Positions 56,791 through 64,000 of a stretch of 64,000 nt of DNA are shown here, one piece after another. How positions within the stretch are numbered: the first letter of the stretch is position 1; each line of letters begins with the position of its first letter. Both the position numbers and the translations under genes were made by a program. The notes under the pieces are model-generated. The model was given only the letters and a program-made list of their open reading frames with translations, made no database searches and had not been told where the DNA came from. This stretch comes from Sorex araneus. Taxonomy: Eukaryota; Chordata; Mammalia; Eulipotyphla; Soricidae. Where the stretch lies: positions 24,670,181 through 24,734,180 of the forward strand of contig NC_073303.1 in NCBI RefSeq assembly GCF_027595985.1. The letters are read 5' to 3'.

Positions 56791-57645
56791 CCACTATGAA
56801 CGATAAAAAAAAAAAAACAGTTGGATCCCCTTGAATGATCTTTGTAAAGGGTATTTTCTTTTCCCAGGAAGTTTTAAACTTTTAAAAATATATATTTATA
56901 TTTTACAGTTATAACTTATAATTATGTTGCATTTAATACAAATTTTATGTGTATTGTATTATATGGAATGTAATTATAGGTTGAGTTTTGGGGAGTGACA
57001 TCTCCCAAGCAGTGGTCAGAGGATCCAGGGTTACATGTGGCAATATTTGGGGGATAAGGATGAAATTCAAGACTGCATATGCAACCCAGGTTCCATCACC
57101 AAGCTCTCTTCCCCTTGCAATCAGACTCTGTTTTATCCTGTGTGTTCTTGAAGGTTCAAAGACAGTAACTCTATATAGCAAATTGAAATGTATGCTTCGA
57201 AGTTATTTGTGTCATTTGAGCCTTTTAGGTAGTAAAAGCCAGATACACATTATATTGTAAAACTCTGGAGTCAAAAGTTATCATTTAATCTCTAAAAATT
57301 TAGCACAGTTAGACTTAAAATGTTCACTGAGAGAATTATAATCCTGGTACCAGAAGGTGTTTTCTAACCAGATTATCTGGTTTGACTACTTCACAATCGG
57401 AACCAGAGAACAGCCAACCCTTCACTCATTAAGTACTTATTATATACAGCTTCAGGTCCGCCAGCTATGTATTTATATATTTACTTATAATAATCTTGAG
57501 AACTGTGGAATGTAAGCTATTACTTTGGATAAACTGTTTTGGTTAGAACATGTGCAGTCTAATTTTTGTTTCCTTTTTCTTTTCTTCATGGAACTATTGC
57601 ATATCATTCCTTGTGTGTACTTAGTTTTCTTATAAAGGGTTCAAA
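56791..57645 (+). other. NEDD9 intron 1, no feature recognised
   Basis: AT-rich sequence with a TATATATTTATA tract near 56888. No repeat or exon assigned. Confidence 0.35.
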
Positions 57646-57647
57646 CT

Positions 57648-57842
57648 AGGACTCGGAAAGATAGTGCAGCAGGCAAGGCCTAGCCTTGCACTCAACCAAC
57701 CCAGGTTCGATCCTCTGTACCCTCTATGGTCCCCTCCCCACCCTCTATGGTCCCTTGCAGCCCACCAGGAGCCATCTGTGAGCACAGGGGCAGAAGCAAA
57801 TCTGTCAGTTATGAATATAGTCAGGTGTGACACAGAAACAAG
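57648..57842 (+). repeat. Diverged SOR-A SINE
   Basis: 'GGACTCGGAAAGATAGTGCAGCAGG', B box GGTTCGATCCT, a local duplication of 'CCCTCTATGGTCCC', and end 'GGTGTGACACAGAAAC'. Confidence 0.75.
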
Positions 57843-58268
57843 AAAAAAAATTAAGGATTCAATCTAATATTAGGAGATACTAAAAACTTGAGGATATTCA
57901 CTAATAATTTTTTTTGTCTGATTATACTGAACATGAGATTGAGGGTGTGGTTTGCTTAATGACTAGCTCCAGTAAGGGCTCCTCTCCTTAGATTCTATAA
58001 GTAGTATGTTGCTTCTTTTCTGCCAGGAGGATGACCAGAGATTTCCTGCTCAATAATGTTAAAATGAAGACCCCATCCATCCTCTTTGTCAGGCACATGT
58101 CTAATGAGTGCTCGTCACATGCTGCCTATTATATCTCTAATAGCTAAGCAGCTTGTGTGGCATTGTCAAGTTTCCAAACTTATGTGCCTATTACCTAGTC
58201 CACAATTCCAAAAACTCATAAATGTTTTGGTTGAAGAAAAATCACAATACAGTTCAGAAAACTACATG

Positions 58269-58450
58269 AGGGGCTGGAGCAATAGCACAGCGGGTAGGGT
58301 GTTTGCCTTGCATGCGGTCGACCGGGTTCGATTCCCAGCATCCCATATGGTCCCCCAAGCACTGCCAGGAGTAATTCCTGAGTGCATGAGCCAGGAGTAA
58401 CCCCTGTGCATCGCCGGGTGTGACCCAAAAAGCAAAAAGAAAAAAAAAAA
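58269..58450 (+). repeat. SOR-A SINE
   Basis: TSDs AGAAAACTACATG lie at 58256-58268 and 58451-58463. Near consensus. Confidence 0.95.
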
Positions 58451-58519
58451 AGAAAACTACATGGGAGGAGGTGAAATAGGTGAAGAGACACAAACATTCA
58501 GTTATAAAACTAAGTCATG

Positions 58520-59146
58520 CTGGTTAAGCCCTTTTGGAAAACAGTGTGGACATTTCTCAAAAAATTAGAAATTGATCTCCCATTTGACCAGCAATACCAC
58601 TTCTAGGAATATATCCAGAAGATGCAAAAAAATATAGTAGAAATTATATCTGCACTTGTATGTTCATTGCAGCACTGTTCACAATAGCCAAAATCTGGAA
58701 AAAAATAACCCGAGTGCCCGAGAACAGATGATTGGTTAAAGAAAATTTGGTACATTTACACAATGGAATACTATGCAGCTCTTAGAAAAGATGAAGTCAA
58801 GAAAATTGCATATAAATGAATCAACATTGAGAATATCATGTTCAGTGAAATGAGTAAGAAAGAGAGGGACAGACATAGGAAGATTTCACTCATTTGTGGA
58901 ATATAAAGTAACAAAATGGAAGACTAACACCCAAGGATAGTAGAGAGATAAGGACCAGGAGGATTGCTCCACGGCTTGGAAGCTGGCCTCACATGCTGGG
59001 GGAAAAGGCAGCTCAGATGGAAAGGAAATCATCATGTAAAGGATGCTTGGAGAGCCCACTCGGGATGGGAGATGTGTCCTGAAAGAAGACTAGTGACCAA
59101 ACATGATGGCCACTTAATACCTGTATTGCAAACCACAACACCCAAA

Positions 59147-59204
<58 letters not shown>

Positions 59205-59392
59205 GATCTGCTACAGAAGCAGGGGTGGTGGGGGTGATTGGAGGGATACTGGGAATATTGGTGGTGGAGAATGGGCACTGGTAGAGGGATGGGTACTCAA
59301 TCATTGTATAACTGAAAAGTAAAAGCACGAAAGTTTGTAAGTCTGTAACTCTACCTCATGGTGTCATGGTGATACATTAAAAAAATAATAAC
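58520..59392 (+). repeat. 5'-truncated L1 insertion, 873 bp, TSD-bounded
   Basis: Starts within the ORF2 end ('CCATTTGACCAGCAATACCAC', 'TGTTCATTGCAGCACTGTTCACAATAGCC', 'ACACAATGGAATACTATGCAGC'). It continues through the 3'UTR with a (GA)n and ends 'TCATGGTGATACATTAAAAAAATAATAAC'. TSDs AAAACTAAGTCATG lie at 58506-58519 and 59393-59406 (14 nt, identical). This copy defines the L1 3' end used to recognise the others. Not coding. Confidence 0.93.
59148..59199. repeat. (GA)n microsatellite in L1 3'UTR
   Basis: Pure AG dinucleotide run following 'CACAACACCCAAAAGG'. The L1 copy near 52120 has a short form of it (AGAGAGAG). Confidence 0.95.
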
Positions 59393-59406
59393 AAAACTAA
59401 GTCATG

Positions 59407-60395
59407 GAGATATCATATACATTAGAAGGACATAGTCACTAATATTGCTGCGAATTTGAAAATTGTTAAAATGACAAGTAGACATGGTGATCTTTTCCCA
59501 GTGCACACAAATGTCAAATTATGCTATTGTTTGCCTAAAACTAATATAATGTATGCCTATTATATTTCAATTTTTAAAAAGGAAGAGAAACTAAAGGAAC
59601 AGAAAAGAACAAAAACTGCAGTTCTTATGTGTTGGTTAAATATAGGTAAGGTAGTTTGGAGAACAGAAACATGTTGGTGGTTTAGTGAATGTGATCCTTT
59701 ATAACCTATAAAATTTCTAATTCTTTGTTTACGTTGACATTTTGGTTCTACATTATTTATTCTTTTTTCAATTATTTGTTGCACTCACTCCAAATGAAGA
59801 GATTTGTAACCTCCTTAAAAATATGCAATATGAATTTAAACAAAAGCACCCAAAGGTGCTTTGCAAACATTAATTTTTTTCACTTCTAAATTGATTCCTT
59901 TATTGAGCAAAACCATTTTCAGAGCTAATTGTCTTACCTACATAAAAGTGAAAGTCTTTATATAACTGAAGACCCTTGATAATACCAAATTTAGCAAGTT
60001 GCACATACCAAGTATAACATACCAAGGATTCCTTTAGCATTCATCCTTCCTTGCAGGAATACTCATCAGTCCACTTCTCAAAATTTATCGGTAACTTCCT
60101 GCCTGCCTTCCCAGACTTCTAAAAAAGAAAACAAAGAGAGAAAAAGCTTTTTTATTACTTTTCAAACCCTTCCCTTTTTATGTCTTCATGGTCCCTCCAT
60201 TTTTCATTCAAAAATCCTGTTTATTTAATACCAGACCTTTTGCAGGACCGTCTGTAGACCAACCATACAAATTTGACACCCATGTAGAACAACCCCTGTC
60301 TCTCATCCCTCTTCTTGATTCTGCTGTGGGAAATCTTGGTCCCTTGACGCTCCCATTTATTTGTCCCATTTTCTCTGTGCCACTATATCTAGGTT
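59407..60395 (+). other. NEDD9 intron 1, no feature recognised
   Basis: AT-rich, free of SOR copies. No exon or RNA gene recognised. Confidence 0.35.
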
Positions 60396-60410
60396 AGTCT
60401 GTCACTTTTC

Positions 60411-60534
60411 TTTTCTTTTTTTTGTTATAATTTATTTATTTTTTAATTAGTGAATCACAGTGAGGGTACAGTTACAGATTCACACATTTTCGTGCTTGTT
60501 TTACCCTCATGCAATGTTCGAGAGAGTCTGTCAC
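60411..60534 (-). repeat. L1 3'-terminal stub, 124 bp, antisense
   Basis: 'TAATTAGTGAATCACAGTGAGGGTACAGTTACAG' is the L1 3' end in reverse. TSDs AGTCTGTCACTTTTC lie at 60396-60410 and 60535-60549 (15 nt, identical). Confidence 0.9.
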
Positions 60535-60809
60535 TTTTCATAGGTCAAATTTACTCTATAAATCAATCAAAAGCCCAGACCTTTGCCTCCTTGTCTGTTT
60601 TTCCACCCTTAAAATTGATTTTGCTTTTCACGTTCACCCTACTTTGTTACCAGTACCTTATTTTGCTTATTAATCTCTTTTGATCAAGTCACTACCTAAA
60701 TGATATATACCTGTAACTTGCATAGTTACACGTATGTTACCCATGGAAGCTGCCCAGTTCTAAGTAAACTTTATTCAATTCAGAAGACCCATGGTGGGTC
60801 GGGGGAGAG

Positions 60810-60985
60810 GGGAGGGGGGGGAGCCAGTTAGATGACCCCCTGCGATGACCAGGGGTTACTCCTGCATCCATACTTAGAAATTACTCCTAGCTTGTGCTCA
60901 GGGGGCCGTATGCTGGACATTGAACCTGGGTCAGCTGCATGCAAAGCAAATGTCCTACCCACTGTATTGTCCCTCTGGCCCTGTT
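60810..60985 (-). repeat. Diverged SOR-A SINE
   Basis: 'GCGATGACCAGGGGTTACTCCTGC', 'GGACATTGAACCTGGGTCAGC' and 'CACTGTATTGTCCCTCTGGCCC', reverse orientation. Confidence 0.7.
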
Positions 60986-60989
60986 TTTG

Positions 60990-61016
60990 TTGTTGGTGGT
61001 GGTGGTGGTGGTGGTT
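60990..61016. repeat. (GGT)n microsatellite
   Basis: Seven to eight GGT units between two old SINEs. Confidence 0.9.
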
Positions 61017-61039
61017 TGATTGATTTTGTTTGTTTGGGG

Positions 61040-61195
61040 GGAATATTTTTGTCACACTGGGCTGTACTTAGGGCTTACTTCTGGCTCTCCCTGCCATGCT
61101 TAGAAGATCACCTGGGATGCCTGAGATCAAACTTGGGTTGGCCACGTGCAAGGCAATCACCTCACCCTCTGTATTATCTCTTTGGCTTCTAAAAG
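61040..61195 (-). repeat. Diverged SOR-A SINE
   Basis: 'GTCACACTGGGCTGTACTTAGGGC', 'GATCAAACTTGGGTTGGCCACGTGCAAGGC' and 'TGTATTATCTCTTTGGC'. Confidence 0.65.
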
Positions 61196-61344
61196 ACCTA
61201 TTTCTTACCTGTATGTCAAAACAGACTGTTGGCCAACTCTTAGGATAAAGAGTATTATCCATCATCAGTTAGGACTCTGAAGGAGCAGGGACTTGGTCTT
61301 ATATGTCTTGTAGTAGGAACAAGTTATAATGGGGACTCTGAAGA

Positions 61345-61490
61345 AAGACATTTCTGTTTTGTAGGATTTAATGCTCTGTAACTTTGGACAAGTTAGGCTG
61401 AGTTTCCATTTCTTAACTGTAAATTAAGGATAATAATTATTCATTTGATTGCCTGTAGACCTAAACAAGATAGTGAGTACAAAATATTTA
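61345..61490 (+). repeat. MIR SINE
   Basis: 'CTGTAACTTTGGACAAGTTAGGCTGAGTTTCCATTTC' and 'GATAATAATTATTC' follow the MIR core. Confidence 0.55.
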
Positions 61491-61624
61491 TAATGACTCC
61501 CAACATAAAAATAAGATTATGCTAGTCAACTCAGTTCCCCTTGTATAGTAAAAACCCCAGTAAATATTCAGAGGATAGTATGGACTCAAGGCAGTGACAA
61601 AATTATGTTAAAAACCCAGTTACT

Positions 61625-61800
61625 AGGGCCAAGCAATAGTACAGCATGTAAGACGCTTGCCTCGCATGTGGCTCACCCAGGTTTGATTCCCAGCATCCCA
61701 TATGGTCCCCAAGCACACCAAGAGTAATTTCTGAGTGGGATTATTCTAGGAGTAACCCCTGAGCATCACTTGGTGTGACTCTAAAGCCCAAACACACAAA
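61625..61800 (+). repeat. SOR-A SINE, moderately diverged
   Basis: 'AGGGCCAAGCAATAGTACAGC', B box GGTTTGATTCC and 'CATCCCATATGGTCCCC' are kept. A short insert (GGATTATTCTA) lies in the body. Confidence 0.82.
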
Positions 61801-61940
61801 AATTTTAAAAAAAACAAGCCCATTACTAAGTTCAAAGGGTTGAATAGTGCTGGGTTTCCCATGGATCGAGATGAGTATTATAGAACTGCAAGACTCAAAC
61901 TTAGGGATTTACCAATTACTACTATATTGATGATTTATTA

Positions 61941-62224
61941 TCTTTTTTTATTATTATTTGCAGCCACACTACATCTTATAGCCTACTTCTCCCTCTTGGA
62001 GAACCTGACAAGCTACTGAGAGTTTCCTGCCCACATGGGAGAGCCTCACAAACTCCCCATGGTGTATTCATATGCCAAAACCAGTAACAATGCTGGGTCT
62101 CGTTTCCCTGACCCTGAAAGAGCCTCCAATGCTCATCGTTTGGAAGGACGAGTAAAGAGAGGCTTCTAAAATCTCAGGGCTAGGACAAATGGAGATGTTA
62201 CTGAGACCGCTTGAGAAATTCAAC

Positions 62225-62280
<56 letters not shown>
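61941..62280 (+). repeat. Element C, 5'-truncated copy with (GAT)n tail
   Basis: From 'ACATCTTATAGCCTACTTCTCC' to the (GAT)n at 62224-62279 it parallels 33245-33514 block by block. The upstream 415 bp of the longer copy are absent. The sequence GATGATTTATT occurs just before (61930-61940) and at the end of the tail, a plausible TSD overlapping the tail. Confidence 0.75.
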
Positions 62281-62494
62281 ATTCATTTTAATATTATTTA
62301 TGTCATTGCAGGACCTTACTTTTTGAAAGTACTCAATAGATATTGAACTGAATCTTGAAATACATGAATATGTACACAGAGCCACTAAAAATGTTTTAAT
62401 GCTATTAGCATATTATAAAGTATATGGGTTTGTTTCAAACCCACTTGTATTACTTTATAGAACTCTCTTTCCATTTTCTTCAGCTATTAAGTAG

Positions 62495-62640
62495 CTTTCT
62501 CCAGCACAGCTAGTAGGGCGTTTGGCTTGCACGCAGCCAACCTGGGTTCAATTCCCAGTATCCCATATGGTCCCCCAAGTCACCGCCAGTGCATGAGGCG
62601 GGAGTAGCCCTTGTACATTGCTGGGTGTGACCCAAAAAGA
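62495..62640 (+). repeat. SOR-A SINE, 5' end and body shortened
   Basis: Begins within the A box (CCAGCACAGCTAGTAGGG) and continues to 'GGTGTGACCCAAAAAG'. A dozen body bases are missing around 62590. The tail is (AG)n at 62641-62681. Confidence 0.85.
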
Positions 62641-62681
62641 AGAGAGAGTGAGAGAGAGAGAGAGAGACAGAGAGAGAGAGA

Positions 62682-64000
62682 TAACACCAGTGAGAAAGCT
62701 GAGAAAGCTACATGAGACCTGGACATAGGATATTTGGGAGACCAAAACCCACCTTCTTTTTCTATATTTTAAAAGGTGAAAAAATAATCCTGTCTTATCA
62801 GATAATTTAAGGATATATTATTATTATAATCGACAGTTTTTAGAGCATAGTAATTTTTTAATGGCAGCTTCAAGATGATTCACACATATATAGATATAGA
62901 AGCATTATATAGATACAAATTTAAGATGAAATCTTCAATAGAATTGTTTCCCCAAGGAAGAACAATCATTGAGAAAAAGATAAAGTTTCAATTTTAAAGA
63001 AGTCTAAGGTGAATACAAAGGTGGTGAGTTGGAAAGGATACAGCTGAGGTGCCCTATCAATTATATCTTCTATTCTATGTAATTCAGTGAGAGGTCCATA
63101 GAAGAGAGCCATAGAAGTCTCCGTTATGTATTTTAAGTTATTTTAGAATTTGAAAGAAACCTATACAAATTGGTTTACAATGCCAGTCACTAAGACTATG
63201 ACATTACTTTGCAGGAACTATTGACTTAATTACCAAGTCCGTATGCCAGAATAAACAAAACAGGACCACTGGAAAGAAATATTATATTTCCAACTTAAAA
63301 TGCCAGAGACTAGCTATTGGTTTCCTAGGCAACGGATGATAGCAAAGATTCCAGGCTTAGAAGAGAGCAAAACAAAACAAAACAAAACCTATTTATTCTT
63401 GGTCAACAACACCCCCCTTCATTTTATTTACTTTGAACATTCCAGTCATGTTCCTGTGGTAATTCTTACTGGCTAATGAGGACTCTCAGAGCCTGGAGAA
63501 CATTACAGCTTGCTTATAGAAGGCGATCTCCCTGAGGAATCTGCTTTTCAAGATAAATTGTCCTCGTGGGTGACCTTTTCCACCCTCCACTGGAAGGAAT
63601 TTTAGTTGATATTGCAAATAGTTTCAGTTGATGTTGTAATCTAGGTGAATCCAATCAGATTCTTTAAGGAACAGAATAAACACTCCAGATAATACAAGTG
63701 ATAATATACTCTAGACTTTTTGTGATTGAGTTAAGGGTGGGACCACTGATCATAAAGATAATAAAGTTGCCAATGCAATATTTTCAAATGCATTTGCTAG
63801 GACCCTATACCACGAATAGAAAATTCCTGTCTATTCTTATAAAAAACTAATCCTTCCCACCCATCTATTAATGGTACTAAATAGTGTTTAAGTAGATAGC
63901 TTGAGGTCATTAATCAAAGGATATAGTCTTTCTTTGCACATCCTGTATGTATTGCAAGAGAATTCCTCCGGTTACTTCTAATATGTCAGGTATTGGTTAA
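62682..64000 (+). other. NEDD9 intron 1, right end of window
   Basis: AT-rich, with no SOR copy. An (AAAAC)n run lies near 63368-63390. No exon recognised, in particular no SH3-coding exon 2. Confidence 0.4.

Overview
The window looks like eukaryotic, mammalian nuclear DNA. It has long non-coding stretches, L1, L2-like and MIR repeats, one CpG-rich promoter and very many copies of a tRNA-derived SINE. The SINE head (A box TAGCACAGCGG, B box GGTTCGATTCC) and its body match, from memory, the SOR family of shrews (Soricidae, e.g. Sorex). The source is therefore most likely a shrew; the family name was not checked against a database. There are no bacterial genes, operons, CRISPR arrays or plasmid features.

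Gene content is minimal. The only exon I can support is at about 54.17-54.33 kb on the + strand. A GC-box/CCAAT promoter leads into a 5'UTR, an ATG, four codons (MKYK) and a phase-0 splice donor. This fits exon 1 of NEDD9 (HEF1/CasL), whose main isoform starts MKYK before the SH3-coding exon. Everything to the right (54.33-64 kb) would be intron 1. The 54 kb to the left would be upstream flank, or the long first intron of a more distal-promoter isoform. A 13-codon upstream ORF sits in the 5'UTR. A degenerate open region at 25.3-25.9 kb (- strand) and a 7SL RNA pseudogene at 35.2 kb are the other gene-like objects.

Repeats dominate. I use local labels. 'SOR-A' is tRNA head + 'CATATGGTCCCC...GTGTGACCCAAAAAG' body + A-rich tail. 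'SOR-B' is the same head with a different body ('CTCGGAGAGCCTGGCAAGC...') and a tail of ACAGTGCT-like octamers. 'Element C' is a longer retroposon (687 bp in the better copy) that shares its 3' part with SOR-B but ends in (GAT)n. Many copies have clear target-site duplications (TSDs), which allowed exact boundaries and revealed nested and chimeric insertions. L1 3' ends occur in both orientations and several are TSD-bounded. An L1 antisense ORF2/3' region at 32.2-34.0 kb is interrupted by element C and by a SOR-A.

The most unusual observations are: (1) element C/SOR-B as a possible LINE-SINE-like pair with non-A tails; (2) a head-to-head SOR-B/7SL composite inside a single TSD; (3) a SOR-B with a 5' inversion typical of twin priming; (4) a SOR-B fused to about 184 bp of foreign 5' sequence inside one TSD; (5) a 454-bp tetranucleotide array that is the expanded tail of one SINE; and (6) several short local duplications. 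All boundaries were read by eye. TSD-bounded ones should be good to 1-3 nt, older repeats to 10-30 nt.
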